Notes: a model not told the origin generated them from the letters alone. A stretch of 40,625 nucleotides of DNA from an uncultured Clostridia bacterium (GCA_947631855.1 CANRMX010000017.1:1-40625), one strand, 5' to 3'. Shown: positions 24,006 through 34,199, counted from the first letter of the stretch. Numbers and translations are program-made.

Positions 24006-26642
24006 ATGGCAACAGCAGCAAAACCGAAAAAGAAGGTCCCGGCCGTGCCGGAGATCATCGACAGCCCGGAAGCGCTGGCCGCCAAAATGGCCGCCATGCG
24101 GGCTGCCCAGCAGAAATACGCCACCTACACCCAGGAGCAGGTGGACGCCATCTTCTACGCCGCCGCCAAGGCCGCCAATCAGCAGCGGATCCCTCTGGCC
24201 AAAATGGCGGTGGAGGAGACCGGCATGGGCGTGGTGGAGGACAAGGTCATCAAGAACAACTACGCCGCCGAGTACATCTACAACGCCTATAAGCACACCA
24301 AGACCTGCGGCGTCATCGAGGAGGACCCGGCCTTCGGCATCAAGCGCATCGCCGAGCCCGTGGGGCTCATCGCGGCGGTGATCCCCACCACCAACCCCAC
24401 TTCCACCGCCATCTTCAAGACGCTGCTGGCCCTCAAGACCCGCAACGCCATTATCATTTCGCCCCATCCCCGGGCCAAAAACTGCACCATTGCCGCCGCG
24501 AAGATCGTGCTGGAGGCGGCGGTGGCGGCGGGCGCGCCCGAAGGGATCATCGGGTGGATCGACACCCCGGCGCTGGAGCTCACCCAGGACGTGATGAAGG
24601 GCTCCGATCTGATCCTGGCCACCGGCGGCCCGGGCATGGTCACCGCGGCCTATTCCTCCGGCAAGCCGGCCTTGGGCGTGGGTGCGGGCAATACCCCCGT
24701 GATCATCGATGAGACCGCCGACATCAAGAACGCGGTCAGCTCCATCGTCCACTCCAAGACCTTCGACAACGGCATGATCTGCGCCTCCGAGCAGTCGGTG
24801 ACGGTGCTGGCCCCCATCTATGAGGCGGTAAAAAAAGAATTCGCCTATCGGGGCTGCTACTTCTTAAAGCCCGATGAGATCGAGAAGGTGCGGAAGACCA
24901 TTCTCATCAACGGCGCGGTGAACGCCCGCATCGTGGGCCAGAGCGCCTATAAGATCGCCCAGATGGCCGGGGTGGAGGTGCCCATCACCACCAAGATCCT
25001 CATCGGCGAGGTGGAGTCCGTGGATCTGCGGGAAGAATTCGCCCACGAAAAGCTCTCTCCCGTGCTGGCCATGTATCAGGCGGAATCCTTCGACGAGGCC
25101 CTGCAGAAGGCCCAGCGCCTGGTGGCCGACGGCGGCTACGGCCACACCTCCTCCCTGTATATCGACGTGCGGGAGACCGACAAGCTGGCCCGCCACGCCG
25201 CCGCCATGAAGACCTGCCGCATCCTCATCAACACGCCCTCCTCCCACGGCGGCATCGGCGACCTGTACAACTTCAAGCTGGCCCCGTCCCTCACCCTGGG
25301 CTGCGGCTCCTGGGGCGGCAACTCCGTGAGCGAGAACGTGGGGCCCAAGCATTTGCTGAACATCAAAACCGTGGCGGAAAGAAGGGAAAATATGCTGTGG
25401 CTGCGCACCCCCGAAAAGGTATACTTTAAGAAAGGCTGCATGCCCGTGGCCCTGGACGAGCTGGGCACGGTGCTGGGCAAGAAGCGGGCCTTCGTGGTCA
25501 CCGACAGCTTCCTTTTCCAGAACGGGTATCTGGCTCCCGTCACCGACAAGCTGCACGAGATGGGCATCGCCTACCAGTGCTTCTCCGACGTGCAGCCCGA
25601 TCCCACTTTGGCCAACGCAATGGCCGGCGCCAAGGAGATGACCGCCTTTGCGCCGGACGTGATCATCGCCTTCGGCGGCGGCTCGGCCATGGACGCTGCC
25701 AAGATCATGTGGGTGCTCTATGAGCATCCCGAGGTGGATTTCGCCGACATGGCCATGCGGTTCATCGACATCCGCAAGCGGGTGTATACCTTCCCCAAAA
25801 TGGGCGAAAAGGCGTATTTCGTGGCCATCCCCACCTCCTCCGGCACCGGCAGCGAGGTGACCCCCTTCGCGGTGATCACCGACGAGAAGACCGGCATCAA
25901 GTATCCTCTGGCGGATTACGAGCTGCTGCCCGATATGGCCATCGTGGACACCGACAACATGATGAGCCAGCCCCGCAGCCTGACCAGCGCTTCGGGCGTG
26001 GATGTGCTGACCCACGCGCTGGAAGCCTACGTCTCGGTGATGGCCAGCGACTATACCGACGGGCTGGCCCTCAAGGCCATGAAGAACGTGTTCGATTATC
26101 TCCCCGCCTGCTATGAGGACGGCACCAATGTGGAGGCCCGGCAGAAGATGGCGGACGCGTCCTGTCTCGCAGGCATGGCCTTTGCCAACGCTTTCCTGGG
26201 CGTGTGCCATTCCATGGCCCACAAGCTGGGGGCCTATCACCACATCCCCCACGGCATCGCCAACGCCCTGCTGATCTCGTTGGTCATCGCATACAACGCC
26301 GCCGAAGCCCCCGCCAAGATGGGCACCTTCTCCCAGTACCAATACCCCAATGCCCGGGCACGGTACGCCGAGGCCGCCCGTTTCTGCGGGATCAGCGCCG
26401 AAAGCGACGAAGCAGCGGTGGAGAAGCTCATCGAGAAGATCGAGGCCCTGAAATCGGCGGTGGGCATCAAGAAGACCATCGCGGACTACGGCGTGAAGGA
26501 GGAGGACTTCCTGGCCACGCTGGACGAGATGTGCGAAAACGCCTTCGACGACCAGTGCACCGGGGCCAATCCCCGGTACCCGCTGATCGCCGAGATCAAG
26601 AGCATGTACCTCAAAGCCTACTACGGCGGCGACGCAGAATAA
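24006..26642 (+). CDS. adhE: Bifunctional acetaldehyde-CoA / alcohol dehydrogenase
   Basis: An 878-residue fermentation enzyme that reduces acetyl-CoA to acetaldehyde and then ethanol, oxidising two NADH. The N-terminal aldehyde-dehydrogenase half (about 25-430) has the nucleophile Cys259 in [10 protein letters not shown] and the NAD-binding region [11 protein letters not shown]; a linker precedes the C-terminal iron-dependent alcohol dehydrogenase with [13 protein letters not shown] (NAD) and the metal ligands in [10 protein letters not shown] and [23 protein letters not shown] lies just before the ATG. A short lysine-rich N-terminal tail is present. It is followed after 15 bases by a kinase-like gene on the same strand, so the two form an operon. 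Members of the family form long spirosome filaments. Confidence 0.97.
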   Translation: MATAAKPKKKVPAVPEIIDSPEALAAKMAAMRAAQQKYATYTQEQVDAIFYAAAKAANQQRIPLAKMAVEETGMGVVEDKVIKNNYAAEYIYNAYKHTKTCGVIEEDPAFGIKRIAEPVGLIAAVIPTTNPTSTAIFKTLLALKTRNAIIISPHPRAKNCTIAAAKIVLEAAVAAGAPEGIIGWIDTPALELTQDVMKGSDLILATGGPGMVTAAYSSGKPALGVGAGNTPVIIDETADIKNAVSSIVHSKTFDNGMICASEQSVTVLAPIYEAVKKEFAYRGCYFLKPDEIEKVRKTILINGAVNARIVGQSAYKIAQMAGVEVPITTKILIGEVESVDLREEFAHEKLSPVLAMYQAESFDEALQKAQRLVADGGYGHTSSLYIDVRETDKLARHAAAMKTCRILINTPSSHGGIGDLYNFKLAPSLTLGCGSWGGNSVSENVGPKHLLNIKTVAERRENMLWLRTPEKVYFKKGCMPVALDELGTVLGKKRAFVVTDSFLFQNGYLAPVTDKLHEMGIAYQCFSDVQPDPTLANAMAGAKEMTAFAPDVIIAFGGGSAMDAAKIMWVLYEHPEVDFADMAMRFIDIRKRVYTFPKMGEKAYFVAIPTSSGTGSEVTPFAVITDEKTGIKYPLADYELLPDMAIVDTDNMMSQPRSLTSASGVDVLTHALEAYVSVMASDYTDGLALKAMKNVFDYLPACYEDGTNVEARQKMADASCLAGMAFANAFLGVCHSMAHKLGAYHHIPHGIANALLISLVIAYNAAEAPAKMGTFSQYQYPNARARYAEAARFCGISAESDEAAVEKLIEKIEALKSAVGIKKTIADYGVKEEDFLATLDEMCENAFDDQCTGANPRYPLIAEIKSMYLKAYYGGDAE

Positions 26643-26657
26643 AGGGAGGCAAGCAAC

Positions 26658-27410
26658 ATGGAAAACAAAATCGTTCTGGCCCAGCGGGCCCATAAATCCA
26701 TCTGCCGGGAGGGCGATACCGTCGTCAAGCGGTTCGACAGGAATTTCCCCAAGACAGACGTGCTCCACGAGGCCCTGAATCAGGCCCGGGTGGAGACCAC
26801 CGGCCTGCCGGTCTCCAAGGTCCACGCGGTCACCGTCACCGAGGACGGCAGCTGGTGCATCGTGCTGGATTACATCGAGGGCGTCACGCTGGAGCAGCTG
26901 ATGGCGGAACACCCGGAGAACCTGGAAAATTATATGCGGGATTTCGTGGCCCTGCAGATGGAAGTCCACAGCAAGACCTGCCCCCAGCTGGAAAAGCTGA
27001 AAGACAAGTGGGACGGCAAGATCGCCGCCTCCAAGGTGCTGAGCGCCACCGTGCGCTATGAGCTGCGCACCCGGCTCTCCAGCATGCCCAAGCACACCAA
27101 GCTGCTGCATGGGGATTTCAATCCCAGCAACATCATTGTGGATCCCCAGGGGCAGTATCACATCCTGGACTGGTCCCACGCCACCCAGGGCAACGCCGCC
27201 GCCGACGCCGCCACCACCTACCTGCTGTTCGCGCTGAAAGATCAGAAGCTGGCGGAGCTCTATATGGAAACTTACTGCGACATGAGCGACACCGCCCGGC
27301 AGTATGTCCAGCGCTGGCTGCCTGTCACCGCCGCCAGCCGGCTGGGCAAGGGCCACCCGGAGGAGAAGGAGCTGCTGGAGCACTGGCTCAACGTGGTGGA
27401 ATACGAATAA
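26658..27410 (+). CDS. Aminoglycoside/choline-kinase-like phosphotransferase
   Basis: A 250-residue protein of the APH/choline-kinase fold. The N-terminal lobe has a lysine in TVVKRFDR that would bind ATP; the catalytic loop is LLHGDFNPSNII (Asp base, Asn metal ligand) and the metal-binding aspartate is in ILDWSHA. The small-molecule substrate is unknown; fructosamine, choline or an antibiotic are all possible for the fold. GGGAGG is the ribosome-binding site. It follows adhE by 15 bases and probably shares its transcript, although no functional link is known to me. It is slightly shorter than typical resistance kinases (about 265). Confidence 0.75.
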   Translation: MENKIVLAQRAHKSICREGDTVVKRFDRNFPKTDVLHEALNQARVETTGLPVSKVHAVTVTEDGSWCIVLDYIEGVTLEQLMAEHPENLENYMRDFVALQMEVHSKTCPQLEKLKDKWDGKIAASKVLSATVRYELRTRLSSMPKHTKLLHGDFNPSNIIVDPQGQYHILDWSHATQGNAAADAATTYLLFALKDQKLAELYMETYCDMSDTARQYVQRWLPVTAASRLGKGHPEEKELLEHWLNVVEYE

Positions 27411-27462
27411 GGTTTGATATGTAAAAAGCGCGGGATACTTACCAAGGTGTACCGACAGAACT

Positions 27463-27716
27463 TTGGGGAACCCCCTGCGAGGGGTCCTGCGTCCCAGTGG
27501 GACGCGTCCAGGACGGACCGAAGCGGAGCGGAGACCCACCGAAAAACAGTCCACTGGACTGTTTTTCGCCCCTCCTGCGCTTTTTGCGGAGTAAAGGTCG
27601 TAGGGCTTCATTCTCGTCTGCCGACTCGGTCTGCGCTGGCCAGTCGCCACCGGCGACTAGCGCCCCTACCACCCACCAGCCTTTTTGAAAAAAGGCTGGG
27701 CGAAAAACTTTACGTT
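27463..27716. repeat. Dispersed modular intergenic repeat, copy 2
   Basis: A direct-orientation copy of the block at 14535-14728. The left 126 bases (27463-27588) match copy 1 with few changes and contain the hairpin AAAAACAGTCC-ACT-GGACTGTTTTT, a bidirectional terminator. The middle is different: a GTAGGGC...GCCCCTAC outer pair encloses AGTCGCC-ACC-GGCGACT. The right end is again a CCAGCCTTTT/AAAAGGCTGG hairpin and ACTTTACGTT. The stretch 27411-27835 otherwise holds only a terminator. Confidence 0.85.
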
Positions 27717-27750
27717 TTTTTCCAGTATAAAATAGTATTTTTTCAGTCTG

Positions 27751-27784
27751 AAAAGGGCGGGATTTTATCCTGTCCTTTTCTTTT
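27751..27784 (+). terminator. Terminator after the adhE operon and repeat
   Basis: AAAAGGGCGGGAT-TTT-ATCCTGTCCTTTT (13 pairs, two G-U) followed by CTTTT. It insulates the surface-protein promoter from upstream transcription. Confidence 0.7.
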
Positions 27785-27835
27785 GCAAAGATGGGTTTTT
27801 CATGGGGATTTTTTGACGCTTTCGCGCCGGAATGC

Positions 27836-27865
27836 TTGACTTTTCCCGGGGCGGTATAGTATACT
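27836..27865 (+). promoter_or_regulatory. Promoter of the surface-protein gene
   Basis: TTGACT (27836-27841), 18 bases, TATACT (27860-27865). The predicted leader to the ATG at 27996 is about 124 bases and contains the C-tract. Confidence 0.7.
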
Positions 27866-27928
27866 GAATCCAAACTGGAGAAGTGTGAGTTGCGCACAGG
27901 AAAATCCCCAGTAGACAAATCTTGTTCT

Positions 27929-27939
27929 CCCCCCCCCCC
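27929..27939 (+). repeat. Run of eleven C in the surface-protein leader
   Basis: An uninterrupted 11-base C homopolymer lies about 57 bases after the predicted start site and 56 bases before the start codon. Such tracts change length by slippage. In the leader it could alter message folding or access to the ribosome-binding site without changing the frame. Confidence 0.9.
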
Positions 27940-27995
27940 GCCGATTTTGAGTGCATTTTCTGCACGGAGGAGGAGGAGAGAAAAGGAGCGTTTTT

Positions 27996-30900
27996 ATGAA
28001 GAAGTGGACGCAGAGAATCGCGGCGCTGCTGCTGACGCTGGCCCTGATGTTCGGGATGCTGGCGGGCACCGTCTACGGCGAAGACACGTTCCCGGAGGGC
28101 ACGCCCTCCGAAACGGAAGCGCAGGCCGACAGCGGGATCATGCCCATTGCCGCTGGCGACAGCGTGGACATCTCGCAGTGGGTCAACGGCAGCAGCCTGA
28201 GCTACTACGAGCAAGGCGCGCCGTGGGTCGCAAGCGGCAGCACCGACGTGCTGATGCTCAGCTTTAGCAGCACCGCACCTGGGCTGGTTTATAAGGATTT
28301 AAAAAGTGCTGTAGAAAGTGGAACAAGATACACTTTTTCCCTTACCGGCCCTAAGGACGAGAAAATTCAACTACCAAAGGCACAGGTGGGCTACACCTTC
28401 CCGAAGGTCTACTGGGCCAACATGGGCGACACCATCGCCGAACATGGCCCCGGTGAATACAAGATCACCATGAAGGACGCCAATCATCCTGACAAGGAAT
28501 TCAACTTGTCATGCAAGATGGTCAAAGTCACCTTTAATGTTGGCACGGGCGGAACGTTTGCGGATGGGAAAGAATCCCACTTCAGCTACGGCACGGACAA
28601 CGTGACCCTCTCCAGCCTCAACGTGCCCGAGGTCACCGTGGACGAATCCGGGGAATTCTCCGGCTTCATCGGCTGGTCGAAAGAATCGGGCGTTAGCAAT
28701 TATAACAGCCTGTTCAAAAGCAAGCTCAGCGAATTGAAAAGTGAAAATGCGACGCTCTACGCCGCCTACGGCATCAAGTACGTGGCCAAGTATGAGTTGT
28801 ATAAGGATTCTTCCACTTCCGATCCTCTGCCGTTCACCGGGGCTTCTCTGTCTCTGGGCGCCTACACCTACGGCGCAGAGGTTCGGCCCTCCGTCACCAT
28901 CGTGGCCAAGAACGTGGGCAATCAGCCCGCGTCCTTCGCTTTCCCCATCAGCGCCCAGAACTGCACCTTCACCATCAGTGACGAGGATCGTGCGCTGGTT
29001 GCGGATGGCAAACTACCTGTGGGGAAGGAAGTCTCCGTAACGATCACCCCCAAGGCGAATCTGGCCGCGGGCAGCTATCAGGATACCATCGTGTTCCGGG
29101 AGGGCGGCATCCGGCAGATCAACATCACCTTCACTGTGAGCGAGGTGGATGTGACGATCAAACTCAAGGCTGGCGGCCTCACCAAGCCCTACGGCGAGAC
29201 CTGGACTTCTAAAAACATCACCGCAGAGGATGTGGAGATCGTCTCCGGCAACGTCCCCTTTAAAGACCTGGGCGTGGAATTTTACAGCCCGGCCTTTGAG
29301 GCCAACGCCAACGCCAACACCAACGGCGGCGCTTACAGCATCTCCATCGCCCGCACCACCGGCAGCTACAAGGTGGGCTGGGCAAGTGGCAGCAACGACA
29401 ACAAGATCACGGTCACGCCGGTAGAGCCCGCTGGGGCCGATACGGTCAACGCCAGCGGCGTACGTGCCGGGCACGATCTCTCCGAATCCACCCTCACCGG
29501 AAAGTTCCACCATGCCCTGCACCACGACTGGGCCGATGTGGCCGGCGAGCTGAAATGGGACGAGGAGCAGGAAGAATCTACCACCAATCTGACCGAGGGC
29601 GAGCACTCCTTTAAGTGGACGTTCACCCCCAGCGACAGTAACTACACCGTTGTCCACGGCACGGCCACGGTGAGCGTCAGCCCGAAGCTGCCCACGGCGA
29701 TCTCCGCCACTTCCGGGAACGAGTTCACCTACGGGGCATCTGCAAAGTATATGAGCTTTACAACTGACCGGCCGCCCACCGAGCAGGGCGAGATCACGGT
29801 GGAATATAAGCTGAAAGACGCGGATGAATCTGCCTACACCACCGACCGCCCCCGCAATGCCGGGATCTACGACGTGCGGGTCAGTGTGGCGGAATCCCAA
29901 AGATATGCCGCCGCCACCGCGCAATTTGAAATGACCATCGAGCCCCGGGAGCTTTCCTTCAGCGGCTATGGCCAAAACAAGGTGTATGACGGCACCACCG
30001 ACGCCGTGGTGCGAACGGGCACCTCCGGCACCATTGGCAACGACCAGGTGACCGTGGTGGCCCATGCGGCTTTCCAGACCCCGGACGTGGGGCAAGGCAA
30101 GCTCATCGAATACACCTGCACCCTCGAAGGCGCGCAGGCGGGCAACTACAAGCTGCACGGCAGCAGATTCCATGCCACGGGCACCATCACCCCCGCCACC
30201 ATTACGGCGGTGAAGCCCAAGGCGGCTATCACCAAGGGCTATGGGGCCACCGCCTCGCTGGATGTAAACCAGTTTAGCTTTACAGGGCTGGTGAACGGCG
30301 AAGGCCCCAGCGTGCTGAATCCCGAGTTCTTCTGCACCGGTACCGAGGCCGCCGCGGTGGTGGGTTCCTATCCCATCTATCTGGAGCTTCACGAGGGCAA
30401 CTACGTGCTGGCCGAGAGCCTTAAAAACATCGTGGGGCAGCTGGAAGTGACCAAAGTCACCCCGGTTCTCCTGACCGACACCCTCAACGCCAGCTACGGC
30501 CACACGGGCAATCCCCTGAGCACCGTACAGCTCAACGGCGTGTTCGTCAATCCCAACAACCACGACCTGACCGTGCCGGGCACTTTCGACTGGACCGAGC
30601 CCGAGACGGTGATGACCGACCCCAACAAGACCGGCAAATTCACCACCTCGGCGTGGAAATTCACTCCCGCCGACACGGACAACTATGATTTGCCCACCGC
30701 CACCCAGCCGGTGGAGATCACTCTGCTGGAAAAGCTGCCCATCGCGTTTACTGTCTCCGACCGGAATGACACTTATGATGGAAAGCCGCATAGCTTTACA
30801 GTTGGCGCGGATATCCAGATCACCGACGACACCGACACCGATAATAATAAGAAGATCGACCCCGAGAATCTGGCCGTGCTGGTGGAGTACCGGCACCATC

Positions 30901-33900
30901 AGGAGCTGGCCAAAAAGGCCCGGGCCATCGCCCTGTTCGCCTCCTGGGATACCTGGACCACCGACGCCCCCACGGACGCGGGCATCTACGAGGTGCGGGT
31001 GACAGTGGACGCGGGCGAGTACGAAGCCGCCCCCTACAACCGGGCCGACAATGTGCTCACCGCCACCCTGACCATCGACCGGGCCGACCCGGACACCGCA
31101 GAGGTGGAGGCGGAAATCACCGTGGGTGAGGGTACTATGCTCACCGGCGACGAGCTCACACCGCCCACCGGCGTGGACGGCGAACCCCTCAGCGGCACCT
31201 TCGCCTGGGAGAACGCCGGGGCGCCGATCACCAGCGACGGCGAGGTCTATCAGTGGGTGTTCACCCCCGAAAGCGACAACTACAATCTGGCCACGGGCCA
31301 CACCACCGTCCATCTGGCGGAGGATAAGCGCGTCCTCACCGGCACGGTGTACAACCTGCCCGACGCGCTGGGCTATACCGATTACGCCGTGATCGACGTG
31401 AAAGCGAGCAAACTCAACCCCGGGGACACCGTCACCTTCTACACCACGGAGAAGTGCATCAACGCGGAGAGCGCCACCGTCACCGTGGGCGAGGGCGATA
31501 CCCTCATCGTGGAGCTGGACGAGGACGCGTTGGACGACAACGACGGCGTGATCTACGCCAAAATCACCAGCAGCCAGAAGCACACGGCCAATGCGCTTGA
31601 ATACGGCCCCGAGGTGAGCTTTGCGGTTCCCACAACGGTGGAGCTCCCCATGGGCGGCACGGCCGATCTGACCGCGGAAGTGATCGATGGCTACACGCCG
31701 GAAAAAGTCACCTATACAGTGACGGACGACCAGGGCGGGCTCGTCACCTTGACGCACAATGACAACAGCCTGACGGCCACCCTCGAAAATAACGATGAAC
31801 GCATCGGCCACGTCCATGTGGTGGCGGAGCTGGTCTTTGCCCATCCCGATGCGGCCAACCACCCGGATGAGACCATCACCCTTTCCACCACCATCCATGT
31901 GAACGTGACGGGTGAGTTCGGCGAAGTCACCCTGGCGGTGGCGTCCGGCGAAGGGGCGCCCACTGTGGAAGTCTCCCAGGCCGATCAGGACGCGCTCAAG
32001 GAAACCTGTATCAACGACGACGATAAGGCGGAAATGGACAAGGGACTGGACGTGCACCTCCAGCTGACCGTGGACAATGCGGACACGGTTTCCACTGCCG
32101 ACAAGACGGCGGTGGAGAATTCCCTGGCAGAAGGCTATGCAGTGGGACAGTATCTGGAGATCGCCCTCACCAAGACCGTGGGCGAGAACGATCCCGAGGC
32201 GATCCCGAGCATCAAGCAGCCTATCACGCTGGTGATCGAAGTGCCGGCCGAGCTGCAAAAGGCCGACCGCACGTTCCAGGTCATCCAGGTGATCAACGGC
32301 AAAGCCACCGTGCTGGAGGACGAGGACAACAAGGCTGAGACCATCACGATTACGACCGGCCTGTTCGGAACCTATGCGGTTGTTTACAGCGACCCGGTTG
32401 GCGCGCTGACCGTGACCAAGACCGTCACCGGCGATGGCAACAAGGACAAAGCGTGGAACTTTACCGTGAAGCTGGATGACACGACCCTGAACGGTACGTA
32501 CGGTGAGATGACTTTTGCGAACGGCGTGGCCACCTTCACGTTGAAGCACGGCGAAACCAAGACCGCCAGCAAACTGCCCGCAGGCACCAGCTACACGGTC
32601 ACGGAGAAGGAAGCCAATCAGGACGGCTACACCACCACCAGCAAGGGCGCGCAGGGGAGCATCAAAAAGGATGCGACCGTCACCGCCGCCTTTACGAATG
32701 AAAAGAAGACGGAGCCGGAGCCTTCGCCCTCTCCGACCACGAATCCTACGGATACTCCGACCACGGAGCCTACGGATACTCCGACCACGGAGCCCACGGA
32801 TGCTCCGACCACGGAGCCCACGGATGCTCCGACCACGGAGCCCACGGATACTCCGACTACGGAACCCACGGATACTCCGACCACGGAGCCCACGGATACT
32901 CCGACTACAGAACCCACGGATACTCCGACTACGGAGCCTACGGATACTCCGACTACAGAGCCTACGGATACTCCGACTACAGAACCCACGGATACTCCGA
33001 CTACGGAGCCTACAGATACTCCGACTACGGAGCCTACGGATACTCCGACTACGGAACCCACGGATACTCCGACCACGGAGCCCACGGATACTCCGACTAC
33101 AGAACCCACGGATACTCCGACTACGGAGCCTACGGATACTCCGACTACAGAGCCTACGGATACTCCGACTACAGAACCCACGGATACTCCGACCACGGAG
33201 CCTACAGATGATCCGACCACGGCACCTACGGACGATCCAACCACGAAACCTACGGACGATCCGGGCACGGAGCCTACGGATGATCCAACCACGGCACCTA
33301 CAGATGATCCGACCGCCACACCCACGCCTACCCCCACACCTTCGGATGTGACGGTGGAAGTGGAGCAGGACGGTGATACGCCCGCCGTGGAGGTCTCCAA
33401 AGAGGATCAAGATGCCCTTAAGGATGCGTGCGTCAACGACGACGATAAGGCGCAGATGGCGCAGGGCGTGGAAGTTCATGTCCAGCTGACCGTGAAGGAT
33501 GCGGACCAAACCGCGACCGAGGCCGATCAGGACACGGTGGAGACCTGCCTGGAGGCCCATTGTCCCGGCTATGCAGTGGGGCAGTATCTCGACATCTCCA
33601 TCTTCAAGACCGTGGGCGAGCACGATCCCGAGGCGATTCCCAGTATTGAGAAGCCTATCACGCTGGTGATCGAAGTGCCAACCGAGCTGCAAAAGACTGG
33701 CCGCACTTTCCGGGTCATCCGGGTGCACGACGGCGCGGCCACCGTGCTGGAGGACAAGGACAACAAGGCTGAGACCATCACCATCGAGACGAACCTGTTC
33801 TCCACCTACGCTATCGCATACAGCGATACCACCGCTTCGCCTGCGCCCTCCACCAGCCCGTCCCCGACACCCACACCGACACCTGCACCCACCACGCTCG

Positions 33901-34199
33901 AGCCGTCGAAGGAGCCCTCGACGTCCCCTGCTCCCACCGAGCAGCCTACGCCTTCACCCTCCCCCGCGCCCTCGGAAGTGCCCACCGCTTCGCCTGCGCC
34001 TTCTGCGCAGCCCAGCACAGCACCCACCGGCACGCCTGCAACCAGCAGCACGGCTGCACCCTCGGCGGAACCCACCAGCCCGCAGACTGGCGAAAACAGC
34101 TTCCTGCTGTGGATCGTCCTGATGGGCGGGTCCGTCCTGGCCCTGGGCGGCGCGTATCTGTGGAGCCTGTTCGGCAGGAAGGGCCGTCACGCCCGATAA
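27996..34199 (+). CDS. Large cell-wall-anchored surface protein with repeats
   Basis: A 2067-residue secreted protein, probably an adhesin. An N-terminal signal peptide (KK, hydrophobic 9-25, cleavage near TVYGED) is followed by several beta-sandwich modules, among them a YDG-type module (NKVYDGTTD, about 650-740) and MBG-like modules. A pilin-type isopeptide-like module lies at about 1468-1573 (ALTVTKTVTGDG to AAFTNEK). An acidic module of about 155 residues occurs twice, at about 1309-1466 and 1784-1944 (shared GYAVGQYL and PEAIPSI). Between them, at 1585-1776, are 24 Thr/Pro octads such as TDTPTTEP. A Pro/Ser-rich wall-spanning stretch leads to the sorting signal SPQTGE (about 2028), a hydrophobic span and an RKGRHAR tail. 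SPxTG signals are used by clostridial sortases. The ATG at 27996 follows AAAGGAG; no sortase gene is nearby. AT-richer patches near 28280-28380 suggest mosaic origin. Confidence 0.9.
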   Translation: MKKWTQRIAALLLTLALMFGMLAGTVYGEDTFPEGTPSETEAQADSGIMPIAAGDSVDISQWVNGSSLSYYEQGAPWVASGSTDVLMLSFSSTAPGLVYKDLKSAVESGTRYTFSLTGPKDEKIQLPKAQVGYTFPKVYWANMGDTIAEHGPGEYKITMKDANHPDKEFNLSCKMVKVTFNVGTGGTFADGKESHFSYGTDNVTLSSLNVPEVTVDESGEFSGFIGWSKESGVSNYNSLFKSKLSELKSENATLYAAYGIKYVAKYELYKDSSTSDPLPFTGASLSLGAYTYGAEVRPSVTIVAKNVGNQPASFAFPISAQNCTFTISDEDRALVADGKLPVGKEVSVTITPKANLAAGSYQDTIVFREGGIRQINITFTVSEVDVTIKLKAGGLTKPYGETWTSKNITAEDVEIVSGNVPFKDLGVEFYSPAFEANANANTNGGAYSISIARTTGSYKVGWASGSNDNKITVTPVEPAGADTVNASGVRAGHDLSESTLTGKFHHALHHDWADVAGELKWDEEQEESTTNLTEGEHSFKWTFTPSDSNYTVVHGTATVSVSPKLPTAISATSGNEFTYGASAKYMSFTTDRPPTEQGEITVEYKLKDADESAYTTDRPRNAGIYDVRVSVAESQRYAAATAQFEMTIEPRELSFSGYGQNKVYDGTTDAVVRTGTSGTIGNDQVTVVAHAAFQTPDVGQGKLIEYTCTLEGAQAGNYKLHGSRFHATGTITPATITAVKPKAAITKGYGATASLDVNQFSFTGLVNGEGPSVLNPEFFCTGTEAAAVVGSYPIYLELHEGNYVLAESLKNIVGQLEVTKVTPVLLTDTLNASYGHTGNPLSTVQLNGVFVNPNNHDLTVPGTFDWTEPETVMTDPNKTGKFTTSAWKFTPADTDNYDLPTATQPVEITLLEKLPIAFTVSDRNDTYDGKPHSFTVGADIQITDDTDTDNNKKIDPENLAVLVEYRHHQELAKKARAIALFASWDTWTTDAPTDAGIYEVRVTVDAGEYEAAPYNRADNVLTATLTIDRADPDTAEVEAEITVGEGTMLTGDELTPPTGVDGEPLSGTFAWENAGAPITSDGEVYQWVFTPESDNYNLATGHTTVHLAEDKRVLTGTVYNLPDALGYTDYAVIDVKASKLNPGDTVTFYTTEKCINAESATVTVGEGDTLIVELDEDALDDNDGVIYAKITSSQKHTANALEYGPEVSFAVPTTVELPMGGTADLTAEVIDGYTPEKVTYTVTDDQGGLVTLTHNDNSLTATLENNDERIGHVHVVAELVFAHPDAANHPDETITLSTTIHVNVTGEFGEVTLAVASGEGAPTVEVSQADQDALKETCINDDDKAEMDKGLDVHLQLTVDNADTVSTADKTAVENSLAEGYAVGQYLEIALTKTVGENDPEAIPSIKQPITLVIEVPAELQKADRTFQVIQVINGKATVLEDEDNKAETITITTGLFGTYAVVYSDPVGALTVTKTVTGDGNKDKAWNFTVKLDDTTLNGTYGEMTFANGVATFTLKHGETKTASKLPAGTSYTVTEKEANQDGYTTTSKGAQGSIKKDATVTAAFTNEKKTEPEPSPSPTTNPTDTPTTEPTDTPTTEPTDAPTTEPTDAPTTEPTDTPTTEPTDTPTTEPTDTPTTEPTDTPTTEPTDTPTTEPTDTPTTEPTDTPTTEPTDTPTTEPTDTPTTEPTDTPTTEPTDTPTTEPTDTPTTEPTDTPTTEPTDTPTTEPTDTPTTEPTDDPTTAPTDDPTTKPTDDPGTEPTDDPTTAPTDDPTATPTPTPTPSDVTVEVEQDGDTPAVEVSKEDQDALKDACVNDDDKAQMAQGVEVHVQLTVKDADQTATEADQDTVETCLEAHCPGYAVGQYLDISIFKTVGEHDPEAIPSIEKPITLVIEVPTELQKTGRTFRVIRVHDGAATVLEDKDNKAETITIETNLFSTYAIAYSDTTASPAPSTSPSPTPTPTPAPTTLEPSKEPSTSPAPTEQPTPSPSPAPSEVPTASPAPSAQPSTAPTGTPATSSTAAPSAEPTSPQTGENSFLLWIVLMGGSVLALGGAYLWSLFGRKGRHAR
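32748..33323 (+). repeat. 24-bp coding minisatellite (24 units)
   Basis: Nineteen tandem 24-base units encode TD(T/A)PTTEP, followed by five diverged units of the TDDPTTAP type. Units differ mostly at silent positions, so the array is large and imperfect. A change in unit number keeps the frame and would alter the length of the stalk. Confidence 0.95.

Noticed and set aside
32748-33323. Regular repeats considered as a CRISPR array
   Set aside because: Units are contiguous with no spacers, in frame, and encode Thr/Pro octads within a secreted protein.
29013-33728. 1571-codon minus-strand open frame opposite the surface protein
   Set aside because: It mirrors the repeats of the real gene (Arg/Ser-rich strings opposite the Thr/Pro units) and has no start signals.
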